From: Aureimonas sp. AU12 | GTDB lineage: Bacteria > Pseudomonadota > Alphaproteobacteria > Rhizobiales > Rhizobiaceae | Direction: 5' to 3' | Assembly: GCF_001463705.1 (NCBI RefSeq) | Contig: NZ_BBWH01000013.1 | Span: 1 to 39,945 of the forward strand | DNA: 39,945 nucleotides | Shown here: piece by piece, positions 1-8,473 of the stretch | How positions within the stretch are numbered: position 1 is the first letter of the stretch | Layout: each line of letters opens with the position of its first letter | Translations under genes and position numbers: made by a program | The notes under the pieces: generated by a model | What the model saw: the letters and a program-made list of their open reading frames with translations, nothing else | Told to the model about the DNA's origin: nothing | Database searches by the model: none

Positions 1-2
1 CC

Positions 3-644
3 GACGTGCGGCGCATCGTCGAGCCCTTCATCCGCGAGGCGGTGGGCGAGCTGCCGATCGCCGCGGACTGCGTCTGGCACGTCAACCCGACCGGCAAGTT
101 CGTGATCGGAGGTCCGGACGGCGACGCCGGGCTGACGGGCCGCAAGATCATCGTCGACACCTATGGCGGGGCGGCGCCCCACGGCGGCGGCGCGTTCTCG
201 GGCAAGGACCCGACGAAGGTCGACCGGTCGGCGGCCTATGCGGCGCGCTATCTCGCCAAGAACGTCGTCGCGGCGCGTCTCGCCGATCGCTGCACGATCC
301 AGCTCTCCTACGCGATCGGAGTGGCCGAGCCGTTGTCGGTCTATGTCGATCTGCACGGCACGGGGCGGGTAGACGAGGCGGCGCTGGAGACGGTGCTGCG
401 CGAGGTGATGAACCTGACGCCGCGGGGCATCCGCGAGCATCTGCAGCTGACGCGCCCGATCTACGCCAAGACCTCGGCCTACGGACATTTCGGCCGCAAG
501 CCCGGTCGCGACGGATCGTTCTCCTGGGAACGCACCGACCTTGCCCCCAAGCTCAAGGCCGCCCTTGGCTTCGCATTCCGCGGAGCACCGCTGGCGCCGG
601 AAACGCTTGAGCACTGGACCGCCGAGGCCCTGGAAGAGGCCTGA
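3..644 (+). CDS. metK: S-adenosylmethionine synthetase, C-terminal part (cut by window edge)
   Basis: MetK makes S-adenosylmethionine from methionine and ATP in the cytoplasm. The reading frame is already open at base 3, so the gene enters from the left and only about 213 codons of a usual ~390-420 are present. The fragment carries the glycine-rich family signature [19 protein letters not shown] (about residues 62-80 of the visible part), which forms part of the ATP/phosphate site, then the C-terminal alpha/beta domain ending in EALEEA. A GTG at base 6 is not the true start. A GC-rich hairpin follows the stop. In many alphaproteobacteria metK is followed by a tRNA methyltransferase gene (trmB); here an RTX gene follows instead, so this may be the edge of an accessory region. 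The identification is secure. Confidence 0.96.
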   Translation, partial: DVRRIVEPFIREAVGELPIAADCVWHVNPTGKFVIGGPDGDAGLTGRKIIVDTYGGAAPHGGGAFSGKDPTKVDRSAAYAARYLAKNVVAARLADRCTIQLSYAIGVAEPLSVYVDLHGTGRVDEAALETVLREVMNLTPRGIREHLQLTRPIYAKTSAYGHFGRKPGRDGSFSWERTDLAPKLKAALGFAFRGAPLAPETLEHWTAEALEEA

Positions 645-954
645 TCGCGTCGGGCGGGCGCGAAACTCCGCCCGCCCGATCCAGTCTCGCGCCAAATATG
701 GCCCCGGACCTAAACCACTGGATGCATTGACGTTATCGATTTTCTCGGTGCCGAAAAATCCAGCTTCGCGTCAGGTTCGGGTGAGAGGTTCGCCGCCTCG
801 CTCCCCTAGCCCCGTCAATCGGCGGCATGCCACGGGAGTGCGAGGCAGCCTCGATGGAAGACCCGCCCGAGCGGCAAGGATCTTGAGGTTTTCCATCCCG
901 ATCGGGACCGTGCGTTGCAGCACGGCCCGACCTTCAGCGACAGGACGCATCGCC
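645..954. other. 310-base non-coding stretch between metK and the RTX gene
   Basis: The first 35 bases hold the metK hairpin. The rest shows no convincing gene. One frame stays open from 541 into the RTX gene, but its upstream residues are Arg/Pro/Ser-rich and look like GC-driven open frame, not protein. It presumably carries the RTX promoter: a good -35-like TTGACG lies at 727-732, but no -10 box sits at a proper distance. Confidence 0.5.
650..679 (+). terminator. GC-rich hairpin after metK
   Basis: An 11-bp perfect inverted repeat (arms 650-660 and 669-679, 8-nt loop) begins 6 bases after the metK stop. No T-tract follows, so it is not a classical intrinsic terminator, but the position fits a terminator or mRNA 3' end. 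Confidence 0.5.
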
Positions 955-2145
955 ATGATCATCAAAGGGACCACCCTCGCCGACCAGCTCGTCGGCACGC
1001 TCCTGAACGACACGATCTTCGGATATGACGGCACCGACACCCTCTGGGGCCGGGCCGGAAACGACTCCCTCGACGGCGCCGCCGGGAACGACACGATCTA
1101 CGGCGAGGACGGCAACGACTTCCTGAAGGGATCCATCGGCAACGATCTCCTCGCCGGCGGGGCCGGCAACGATTCCATGGATGGCGGCGCCGGCAACGAC
1201 CGGATGATCGGGGGCCTGGGGAACGACGTCTTCTCCTCCGAAGCCGGCAACGATTATGCCGACGGCGGCGACGGGCACGACCATATCCTCGGCGACGCGG
1301 GCAACGACACCCTCCTCGGCGGGGCCGGACGCGACTATCTCGACGGCGGAACGGGCGACGACGTCATCTATGCCGGATCCGGCGACGACGGCTTCCTCAA
1401 CGAGATCGACCCCGCCACCGGGCGCCTCACATCCGAGGCGGTGGCCGGCGGAGCCGGCAACGATCGCATCTACGGCGAGGCCGGCGACGACAAGCTGAAG
1501 GGCCAGTCCGGCAACGACACGGTGGACGGGGGCGACGGCAACGACCGCGTCGACGGCGGCGATGGCGACAACAGGATGTATGGCGGCGACGGAAACGACA
1601 TCCTCGACAGCGAAGTCGGCCGCGACGTCGCCGACGGCGGCAGGGGCAACGACACGATCTCCACCGGGAACGGCGACGACGCGGCCTTCGGCGGCGAGGG
1701 CAACGATCTCATCTCGCTCGAGGGCGGCAACGACACGGTATCGGGCGGAGCCGGCAACGACTTCATCTCGGCTGGCGACGGCAACGACTTTCTCCAAGGC
1801 GATACCGGCTTCGATCGGCTTCTCGGCGAACGCGGCGCCGATAAGCTGTCGGGCGGCGCGGATGTCGACTGGTTCGTCTTCAAGGGAGCCGGCGCGCTCG
1901 ATGGCGGCGACACCATCCTCGATTTCCAGAACGGCACCGACCTGATCGTCCTCGAAAAGCTCGGCATCACCGCCTATCGCGCCGGCGGTGGCAACGGCAC
2001 GGTCTTCGCCACCGATGTCGCGGGGGGCGACGTTCGCCTCGACGTCCTGACGGGGAGCGGCGTCCATTTTTCGATCGAGATCGCGGACCCGTCCAACACG
2101 ATCGATGCCCTCGGCTTCTCGGCCTCGGACTTCCTGTTCGCCTGA
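955..2145 (+). CDS. RTX (hemolysin-type) calcium-binding protein, 396 aa
   Basis: Probable secreted protein built almost wholly of RTX nonapeptides (GGxGxDxUx). Repeats run from about residue 10 to 310, with units such as GGAGNDSMD and GGDGNDRVD. In this family each pair of repeats binds Ca2+ and folds as a beta-roll after export by a type I system. The last ~80 residues are repeat-free, start with a WFVF segment and a DTILDFQNGTD motif typical of RTX C-terminal ends, and finish in FLFA; such C-termini carry the type I secretion signal. No N-terminal signal peptide, catalytic domain or acylation region is visible. The start at 955 (MIIKGTT) was chosen because the repeats begin directly after it; an AGGA lies about 12 bases upstream. 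No type I exporter genes are nearby. The role could be adhesion or matrix; substrate and partner are unknown. Confidence 0.9.
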   Translation: MIIKGTTLADQLVGTLLNDTIFGYDGTDTLWGRAGNDSLDGAAGNDTIYGEDGNDFLKGSIGNDLLAGGAGNDSMDGGAGNDRMIGGLGNDVFSSEAGNDYADGGDGHDHILGDAGNDTLLGGAGRDYLDGGTGDDVIYAGSGDDGFLNEIDPATGRLTSEAVAGGAGNDRIYGEAGDDKLKGQSGNDTVDGGDGNDRVDGGDGDNRMYGGDGNDILDSEVGRDVADGGRGNDTISTGNGDDAAFGGEGNDLISLEGGNDTVSGGAGNDFISAGDGNDFLQGDTGFDRLLGERGADKLSGGADVDWFVFKGAGALDGGDTILDFQNGTDLIVLEKLGITAYRAGGGNGTVFATDVAGGDVRLDVLTGSGVHFSIEIADPSNTIDALGFSASDFLFA

Positions 2146-2155
2146 CACCGGCATC

Positions 2156-2191
2156 CTCGGCCCGGAGACCGAAGCGGGTTTCCGGGCCGAG
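2156..2191. terminator. Strong hairpin between convergent genes
   Basis: The outer arms 2156-2166 and 2181-2191 are perfect 11-bp complements. The stem extends inward by four more pairs (one G-U) to a 6-base loop at 2171-2176, giving a 15-bp stem. It lies between the RTX stop and the end of the convergent lyase gene, so it can serve both strands. No T-tract is present. A 12-bp perfect palindrome centred on TGATCA follows at 2198-2209. Confidence 0.6.
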
Positions 2192-2220
2192 CCCACACAC
2201 TGATCAGTGACACCCGCGCT

Positions 2221-3663
2221 CTACTGCGGATATCGGTCTGCCTGGCGCTCCTCGGCCAACCATTGAAGCGTGCGGTCGAGATTGGACCATCCATTCACGT
2301 CGACGCCGGTCCAGGGATCGTAGACGCCCGGCGTCGCACCGAAGCGCTCCTCGATCGCGTCGGGCATCGCGTCGTGATCCTCGTCGGCGTAGGGCGTGGC
2401 GGCGGCGATCGGATCGATCGATCCCGGCTCCATCCGCAGCTTGCCATGCCCGGCCCGGCCGGGTTCGCCGACCTCGCGCACGAAACGGGCGTCGGTCGGA
2501 TCCCGCGGAAACGCGCCGGCCCGCGCCAGCACGTCGCGATAGGCCATTCCTGGATCATCGAAAGAGGACACGTTGAGCGGGCATTGCGGCGCGAAGGCGA
2601 GAAACGGCGCAACCTCGGGATCGATGAGGGTGATGCTTTTGGGACGTGGCGCCCAGACCGCATTGTTGCGGGCGTAGACGCGTGGGGGCGCGGCGCTGTC
2701 GATCTTCTGCCAGAGGATGGCGGTCGTGCGTTCGTTCGTCGAAGGTCCCGCCTTGAACGTGTTGCCGACATAGGAGATCGGTGTGCCCCCCGGCTTCTGA
2801 CTGAACACCTCCGCCCATTCGGAGCGCGCGTTGTAGAAGAGATTGTCGACGATCTCGATGCAGGAGCCCGCGAAGTGGTTGGCATCGGGGTTGCGGTCGT
2901 TGTTGGAGATGCAGAGGTTGCGCCAGAAGCTGATCGATTGCGGACCGGTCGGATGCGAGGCGAGGAGCGCGCACTTGCTGTGGACGCGGAGCCCTTCGCC
3001 CCAGATCGAATAGGCGATGGTGAGATCGGTGACCTGCGCGTAGGTGCTGACGTTCTCGTCGCTCGCCCAGGCCCCGGAGAGGTGATCGGCATAGACGCGC
3101 CGGCTCGCCTCCACCGTCAGGGCATCGACATTGGGCACGTCGGGGGCCGACTGCGCCCGCAGTCTCAGGTGCCGCAGCACGACATCCTGCGTGTTGCGGA
3201 CCGCGAGAACGGTGCGGAAATAGGTGTCGGCCATCGGCGTCACCGTCAGGGTGATACCCTCGCCCGGAGCCGTCTGGCCGAGGATCGAGATCTGCCCGGC
3301 CGCGGGTCCGTCGATCAACAGCGTGTGCTCGAGTACGATCAAGCCGGCGACGCGAAAGACGCAGGTGCGCGGACCGCGCTCGAGCACGCAGGCCCGCAGG
3401 CTGCCCCGCCCCTTGTCGAGGAGATTGGTGACCTCGACGATCCGCCCGCCCCGCCCGCCCTGCGCCGATCGCCCGAACCCTTCGGCGCCGGGAAAGGCGT
3501 CCGGCGTCGCGGCGCTTGCCGCCATGACGGCACAGAGGGTCAAGAGCGGGATCAGGAGACCGAGACTGAAACGGCGGAGCGCTAGCCGGACGATCGAAAG
3601 GAGGGGGGCCGAGGGGAAACTAGAAAGGCGTTGACGGCTCAAGGCGATCTCGCGGCAGGTCAT
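2221..3663 (-). CDS. Exported pectate lyase-like protein (PL1 / parallel beta-helix)
   Basis: Predicted right-handed beta-helix polysaccharide lyase of the pectate lyase family 1 type. A hydrophobic export segment at about residues 28-50 ends in AASA, and the mature part opens with FPGAEGFG and an RGGRIVEVTNL stretch, typical of bacterial pectate lyase-like proteins. Short strand-turn repeats follow (around SIWGEGLRVHSK and EIVDNLFYNARSEW). The C-terminus has an Asp-rich DEDHDAMPDAIEE motif like calcium-binding thrombospondin type 3/dockerin-like ends. The ATG overlaps the upstream lyase stop in ATGA, implying coupled translation. The substrate cannot be read from sequence: host pectin or the cell's own uronic-acid polymer are both possible. 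I did not map the catalytic Arg/Lys with certainty. Confidence 0.78.
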   Translation of the reverse strand: MTCREIALSRQRLSSFPSAPLLSIVRLALRRFSLGLLIPLLTLCAVMAASAATPDAFPGAEGFGRSAQGGRGGRIVEVTNLLDKGRGSLRACVLERGPRTCVFRVAGLIVLEHTLLIDGPAAGQISILGQTAPGEGITLTVTPMADTYFRTVLAVRNTQDVVLRHLRLRAQSAPDVPNVDALTVEASRRVYADHLSGAWASDENVSTYAQVTDLTIAYSIWGEGLRVHSKCALLASHPTGPQSISFWRNLCISNNDRNPDANHFAGSCIEIVDNLFYNARSEWAEVFSQKPGGTPISYVGNTFKAGPSTNERTTAILWQKIDSAAPPRVYARNNAVWAPRPKSITLIDPEVAPFLAFAPQCPLNVSSFDDPGMAYRDVLARAGAFPRDPTDARFVREVGEPGRAGHGKLRMEPGSIDPIAAATPYADEDHDAMPDAIEERFGATPGVYDPWTGVDVNGWSNLDRTLQWLAEERQADRYPQ

Positions 3664-5126
3664 GGCTGGGCCTTCGGAGCGTCGCGGCTCTCAACGACGA
3701 AGCGCGACAGGGTGGCTATGGCATCGACGAAACGGCTTCCCTCGATCCGCCCGCGGTCGATCCATCGCCCCTCGGAGTCGAGCGAGCGCACGAGATCGCG
3801 GCTGCGATCGCCGAGTTCGGCCGGGCCGAGCCCCACAGCCGCGCCGGACCAGAGCACCGGCAACACCACCGGTTCCCCCGCCACCGTGCGCTTCAACCGC
3901 TCCAGCGCCGGAACGATGTCGAACTCGCTCTTCATGGCGTAATGGTCGAGCAGATCGGTGTCGGCGTAGGTAAGCCCTTCCTGGTTGTCGATGTAGAGAG
4001 GCCGGTTCGTCGCCAGCTCGTAGAAGCGGGCCCAGGAGCCGTCCGGCAGCCGCATGGCCTCCAGCCAAGCGCCGGCCGCGCTCGCCGCGTCGAGATAGCG
4101 GCGGTCCTGCGTGACGCCGAAGAGGTCGATGAGGAAATCGAGATTGCCGGCCGTCTCCCGCGAGACGACGCTCGGCGGCTCGAACTTGCGGCCCCAGACC
4201 GGTTGCAGCCGCGCATCGTATTGCTGGCACCAGCCGCGCTGCGGCTCGGGCAGTTGCGACGCCAGCAGGAAATCGCCGAGCCTGACGGCCGCCTTGAGAT
4301 AGGCCGGGCGCCCGTAGAGCCGATAGGCATCGAGAAACAGCCGCCCGATGTCGCGCGGCAGATCGTCGTTGACGATGAAATAGGGCCCGATCTCCGGCTT
4401 GACCCAGGTCCGCGACCAGTCGGCGGGCAGGCTCGCGAGCGTCGCCGCCTGCACCTCGGCGCCGGGCGGAGCGTCCTTCAGGAAGGGAAAGAAGGCGCCG
4501 TTGCGATATTGCAGCTTGGTCAGCCGTTCGAGCCCGAACTCGACCGCCTTACGGATCGCGGGATCGCGGTCGCCGTCGGCGCGGTCGAACAGCATGAGGA
4601 AGCCGAGCGCCCCCTGTGTCGTGCCGTCATCGAGAACGGTGGTGTTGCGTTCGGGATTGCCCTTGATGCGATCGCAGGCCTTCGGCGAGATCGCACGGCT
4701 GCGGTAGCACCAGGTTTCAAAGTCGTCCGGCTGCGTGGCGATCGAATAGGACCAGCCGCCCGACATGAGCTGCGTGCGTAGAAGCGCCTGCGCCGCCGCT
4801 CGGGCGGCCTCGAGCCAGACGCCGTCGCCCGTCGCCTCGTGGATCTGCAGGAAGGCGGCGCCGACGGCCGGCGTTCCCGGCCATTGCACCCAACCCCGCA
4901 GCTGCGGGGCCTCGCCGCCCTCGCCGTCGCGGATGCTGCCGTCCGGCGAGTAGGCCCAGACATAGGTGCCCTCAACGCCGAGGCGGTCGCGGAAGAAGGC
5001 GCCGGCCCGCTCCATGGCGGCGACGGCCGGCGCGGCTGTCATCTGATCCGGCGCCGCCCATGCCGGAGAGCCGAACGCGACGAGCACGGCCAGCGCGAGA
5101 CGAGCCTTCGAACGGTTCGCTCTCAT
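3660..5126 (-). CDS. Exported pectate lyase-like protein (PL10-like, alpha/alpha barrel)
   Basis: Secreted protein of 488 aa. The chosen start (MRANRSK) gives a good signal peptide with an AWA-A cleavage site near residue 24; an upstream in-frame extension would lie inside the capD gene and lacks sense. Motifs resemble the pectic acid lyase family PL10: helical repeats with QALLRTQLMSGGW (about residues 105-120), a DDGTTQGALGFL helix, then LTKLQYRNGAFFPF. Family members cleave polygalacturonate by beta-elimination with Ca2+; activity here is inferred from this resemblance only, and unsaturated glucuronyl hydrolase-like proteins share the same fold. It starts 7 bases after the capD stop and overlaps the PL1-like gene by ATGA, so the three form one transcription unit. 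Confidence 0.7.
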   Translation of the reverse strand: MRANRSKARLALAVLVAFGSPAWAAPDQMTAAPAVAAMERAGAFFRDRLGVEGTYVWAYSPDGSIRDGEGGEAPQLRGWVQWPGTPAVGAAFLQIHEATGDGVWLEAARAAAQALLRTQLMSGGWSYSIATQPDDFETWCYRSRAISPKACDRIKGNPERNTTVLDDGTTQGALGFLMLFDRADGDRDPAIRKAVEFGLERLTKLQYRNGAFFPFLKDAPPGAEVQAATLASLPADWSRTWVKPEIGPYFIVNDDLPRDIGRLFLDAYRLYGRPAYLKAAVRLGDFLLASQLPEPQRGWCQQYDARLQPVWGRKFEPPSVVSRETAGNLDFLIDLFGVTQDRRYLDAASAAGAWLEAMRLPDGSWARFYELATNRPLYIDNQEGLTYADTDLLDHYAMKSEFDIVPALERLKRTVAGEPVVLPVLWSGAAVGLGPAELGDRSRDLVRSLDSEGRWIDRGRIEGSRFVDAIATLSRFVVESRDAPKAQP

Positions 5127-5133
5127 GAGATCC

Positions 5134-7383
5134 CTAGCCTTGGAAGCCCGCGGGGGCCGAATGGATCGATGCCGGCGTCGACAGGCGATTGAGGACCGGG
5201 ACGGCCGGGAGCCCGCCCACGGGTACCGCCCCCACCAAGGGCGCAACCAGGCGGGGCGTCCAGGGAACGGCGACCCTGGCCGGTACGGCGGCCTGAACCT
5301 GTGGGCGATAGCTGGGAAGGATCCGGGCGATCTGCGCCACGACGCCCGCCCGGTCCCCGGTCCTGGCGAGCCCGTTGATCTTGCGAAAGACATGTTGCAG
5401 TTCGCCGAGCGCCACGGGCTGCGGCACCGCGCCGAGAACGCCGGGCACCGGCGAGGCGACGCGCCGCTCGCTCGCGTCGAACAGCTCCTCGAAGAGCTTT
5501 TCGCCGGGACGGCAGCCGACGATCTCGATGCCGATGTCGATGTCGGGCCGATAGCCCGCGAGCTTAATCATCCGCCGCGCCATGTCGACGATGCGGATCG
5601 GCTCGCCCATGTCGAGGACGAAGATCTCGCCCTGACCGAGATCCTTCTCCAGACCGTAGGCCGAGGCCTGGAGCGTGAGTTCGACCGCCTCGCGGATGGT
5701 CATGAAGAAGCGCTTCATCTCCGGGTCGGTGATCGTCAGCGGGCCGCCGCGCGCGATCTGGCGCTTGAAGAGCGGGATCAGCGAGCCGCTCGACCCCAGG
5801 ACGTTGCCGAAACGCACGGTCATGAAGCGCGTCTGGCTCTCGCCCGCCGCGAAGGCGAGGTCGAGCGCCTGGCAGTAGAGTTCGGCCAGCCGCTTCGTCG
5901 CCCCCATGACGTTCGTGGTGTTCACCACCTTGTCGGTGGAGATCTGGACCATGGCGCGCGCGCCGTGACGCCGCGTCGCGTCCGCGACGTTCATCGTGCC
6001 GATGACGTTGGTGAGGACACCCTCGCACGGGTTGATCTCGACCATCGGCACATGCTTCAGCGCGGCCGCGTGAAACACGAGTTCGGGGTGATGGCGCTCG
6101 AAGATCTCCTTCAGCCGCTCGGCGCTGCGCACGTCGCAGAGATAGGGCGTACGCTTCACGTCCGGGAACTTCTCGCCGAGTTCGAGGTCGATCGCATAGA
6201 GATTGTACTCGCAGTTCTCGATCAGCACGATCTCCGATGGCCCGAGCGCGGCGACCTGCTGCGTCAGCTCGCTGCCGATCGATCCGCCGGCGCCGGTCAC
6301 GAGGACGCAGCAGCCGCCGATCATCCGCTTGAGGGCGTCGCGATCGAGCGAGGCCTGTGGGCGTTCCAGGAGGTCGGTGAGTTCGATCGGGCGCAGCTCG
6401 AACTTGCCCTCGGCCTTGGGGTTGCGCAATTCGAGAACCGGCGCGGGCCGCGAGATGGCGATGCCGAGTTCGTCCGCTCGACGGATCAGCGCGTCGCTCT
6501 CGCTCTCGTCGAACTCGGACACCTTTTCGGTGAAGATGAGATGGCGCGGACGCTCGCCGCGCATCTCGAGATCGGCCATGACCGCATCGAAATCGCCGAG
6601 ACCTCCGAGCACGGGAACACCGCGTAGCAGCGTGCCCTCCCCCGCCGCGCCGCTCGCGAGAATCCCGACCGGCCAATGGCGCGCGTCCTGATCGCGCTGC
6701 AGGGCATGAAGGTAGAGATCGGCGGTGTCGCCGGCACCGATGAGGAGAACCGGGACAGTCTCGGCCCGGCTCGTGCCACCGCGAAGGGCCGCGGTGCCGA
6801 ACCGGCGCAGTTCCGACCACTTGAAGCGCATCCGCACGGCCACGAGCAGCGGCAGGAGAAGCAGGACTTCCACCACCAGGACCGAGCGCGGGATCATGTA
6901 GAGGCGGGTGAAGACGAACATCCAGAAGACGAAGGCGAGCGAGGCCACGAACGCCGCCCGCGCGATCCCCAGAAGATCGGAGGCCGTCGCATAGCGCCAG
7001 TTGCGGCTGTAGAGACAGGTCCACGGAAAGACGATGGCGCAGGTGAACAGGAACCAGGGCACCGCGACGAGGAGCGAGGCGTAGCTGTCGGGGCTGGTGG
7101 CCTGTCCTTCGAGCCCGAGCCGCAGGGTGGAGGCGATGCTGAAGGCGAGTGCCGCCATCGCGAGGTCGGTCGCGAAGAGATCGAGGTTGCGGCGCAGCGC
7201 CTTCACCCGGCGCCCGATGCTGCGGCGCAGATAGCGATAGACCTCGTCCTGCTGCCGGCAGGGCGGCCAGGGCGTCGACGGCGGCCCGCTGAGGATGCGC
7301 CCCGCAAGCCTTGCCGCGTAGAGCGGGATCGCGTGAAGGCCGAGCGTCGCCGCCCGCGGCTCGTCGATCTGACTTGTCATCAC
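5134..7383 (-). CDS. capD: Membrane-bound NDP-sugar 4,6-dehydratase (CapD/WbpM/PglF type)
   Basis: Family members convert UDP-GlcNAc to UDP-4-keto-6-deoxy sugars for capsule, O-antigen or glycan synthesis, at the inner membrane. The 749-aa protein has about four N-terminal membrane segments (roughly 70-90, 103-122, 143-160, 167-184), a first Rossmann domain with GAGDTAD near 217, and the catalytic SDR domain with GAGGSIGSEL at 364-373, HAAALKHVPMVE near 438 and STDK near 482. The usual catalytic Tyr is Met493 in NVMGATK (Lys497), as in WbpM and PglF. A ~60-residue Pro/Val/Ala-rich C-terminal tail beyond the conserved domain is unusual. The start has GGGGTGA just upstream. It heads the capD-PL10-PL1 unit behind a 226-bp gap, so it may have its own promoter. 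The exact substrate is unknown; no matching 4-aminotransferase is in the window. Confidence 0.93.
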   Translation of the reverse strand: MMTSQIDEPRAATLGLHAIPLYAARLAGRILSGPPSTPWPPCRQQDEVYRYLRRSIGRRVKALRRNLDLFATDLAMAALAFSIASTLRLGLEGQATSPDSYASLLVAVPWFLFTCAIVFPWTCLYSRNWRYATASDLLGIARAAFVASLAFVFWMFVFTRLYMIPRSVLVVEVLLLLPLLVAVRMRFKWSELRRFGTAALRGGTSRAETVPVLLIGAGDTADLYLHALQRDQDARHWPVGILASGAAGEGTLLRGVPVLGGLGDFDAVMADLEMRGERPRHLIFTEKVSEFDESESDALIRRADELGIAISRPAPVLELRNPKAEGKFELRPIELTDLLERPQASLDRDALKRMIGGCCVLVTGAGGSIGSELTQQVAALGPSEIVLIENCEYNLYAIDLELGEKFPDVKRTPYLCDVRSAERLKEIFERHHPELVFHAAALKHVPMVEINPCEGVLTNVIGTMNVADATRRHGARAMVQISTDKVVNTTNVMGATKRLAELYCQALDLAFAAGESQTRFMTVRFGNVLGSSGSLIPLFKRQIARGGPLTITDPEMKRFFMTIREAVELTLQASAYGLEKDLGQGEIFVLDMGEPIRIVDMARRMIKLAGYRPDIDIGIEIVGCRPGEKLFEELFDASERRVASPVPGVLGAVPQPVALGELQHVFRKINGLARTGDRAGVVAQIARILPSYRPQVQAAVPARVAVPWTPRLVAPLVGAVPVGGLPAVPVLNRLSTPASIHSAPAGFQG

Positions 7384-7422
7384 TCACCCCGCGCCTGAAG
7401 TTCGCCGCCGCTCCAAGTCACA

Positions 7423-7440
7423 TTGCAATCAACGTTGCAG
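7423..7440. promoter_or_regulatory. Inverted repeat upstream of capD
   Basis: TGCAA (7424-7428) and TTGCA (7435-7439) form a 5-bp inverted repeat with a 6-base spacer about 40 bases before the capD start, in a stretch clearly more AT-rich than its surroundings. It could be an operator for the capD-lyase unit. No convincing -35/-10 pair was found, so this is weak. Confidence 0.25.
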
Positions 7441-7609
7441 ACCTCGGAAAAACCGACAGCATCATTTGGTCACGCACGCCAGTATTCCCGGCAATGCGCG
7501 CAACGATAGATTGATCGTCTATGCAAGTATTACTCGAACGCCTGGCAGAACCATTCCATCGATCGAACGCGGTGTGACGGACTTCCGATGGTTGCCGATC
7601 GCCGATGGC

Positions 7610-8455
7610 TCATGCCAAAGGGGTAGAGATGGAGGATTGGGCGAGCCAGCCGCTCAGATCACGCTGAATGAGCGCTCCGAGATCCTCGACGTCGGGGCCG
7701 TAGAAGTCGCGCAGACCGTTGCGCAGGTCGCTCGTCAGCTTGGGATAGCGGATCTCGCTCGCCACGAGGCTGCGTGTCGCCTGGAAGAGCGAGGTCTGCC
7801 GGAACGGACGCGCGATGGGCTTGAACGGGCGCATCATCCGCCGCAGCCGGGGCCCGATCATCGGCTCGGCGCGATCCTTGACCTTCGTGCGCGAGACCGG
7901 CGCCGCCGCCTCGGCGGGCCGTCCTAGAAACCCGCGCAAGCGGCGTAACTGCGCATCGGGATCGCGGATCATGTCCTCGTAGAGGAGAACGAGGATCCGC
8001 TCGGCGGGATAGAGATCGAGATAGGCCTGGATCTGACGGCGATAGAGGCCATCGTCGAGAAACCGATTGGCGCCGCTGGGGCTCGCCTTCAGGTGCGAGC
8101 ATATGTCGGACCCGACCTCGCCGCGCCGATAGAGCATGCAATAGTCGGAATAGGCCCGCTCCACGGGATTGCGCAGCTGGATCACCAGCCGGGCATGGGG
8201 CAGCATCGCATGGACGCGCGGCGCGGACACCGCCTCGTGCAGGTAGGAGTTCGACTTCTCGCCGCGCAGCACGGCGTCCGCCACCGGAAACTGGGTGAGA
8301 TACCAGTCGGGCCCGCGATCGTAGTAGCGGCTGAAATAATGGATCTCGGGATCGGGCATCGAGATGGCGGGGTCGGCCTGCAGCGAGGTCTGCAGCCACG
8401 TCGTCGCCGATTTCGCCGCGCCGATGATGAGAAAGTCGATGTCCTGCGCACGCAT
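7610..8455 (-). CDS. PAPS-dependent sulfotransferase (carbohydrate/Nod-factor type)
   Basis: Transfers sulfate from PAPS to a sugar hydroxyl. The 281-aa protein has the two PAPS-binding elements of the sulfotransferase family: the 5'-phosphosulfate loop GAAKSATTWL at residues 12-21 and the 3'-phosphate motif RNPVERAYSDY at 95-105. A YEDM segment follows in the middle of the protein as in NodH- and heparan-type enzymes. No signal peptide or membrane segment is seen, so it should act in the cytoplasm on a lipid-linked or nucleotide-bound precursor. It lies 18 bases after a GT4 gene that is ATGA-coupled to cysNC, so PAPS supply, sugar transfer and sulfation are in one unit. The acceptor is unknown. 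It is the last gene of this block. Confidence 0.92.
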   Translation of the reverse strand: MRAQDIDFLIIGAAKSATTWLQTSLQADPAISMPDPEIHYFSRYYDRGPDWYLTQFPVADAVLRGEKSNSYLHEAVSAPRVHAMLPHARLVIQLRNPVERAYSDYCMLYRRGEVGSDICSHLKASPSGANRFLDDGLYRRQIQAYLDLYPAERILVLLYEDMIRDPDAQLRRLRGFLGRPAEAAAPVSRTKVKDRAEPMIGPRLRRMMRPFKPIARPFRQTSLFQATRSLVASEIRYPKLTSDLRNGLRDFYGPDVEDLGALIQRDLSGWLAQSSISTPLA

Positions 8456-8473
8456 GGAATGTCGTTCCGTTCG

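Noticed and set aside
727-760. TTGACG as -35 of an RTX promoter
   Set aside because: No -10 box at 15-19 bases; the best A-rich match is about 21 bases away.
955-1850. Short direct DNA repeats that look like an array
   Set aside because: They encode RTX nonapeptides in frame; spacing is that of codons, not of a CRISPR with unique spacers.
934-2196. 420-codon open frame on the minus strand opposite the small RTX gene
   Set aside because: Same shadow effect from RTX repeat DNA; repetitive VVA-type product and no family features.
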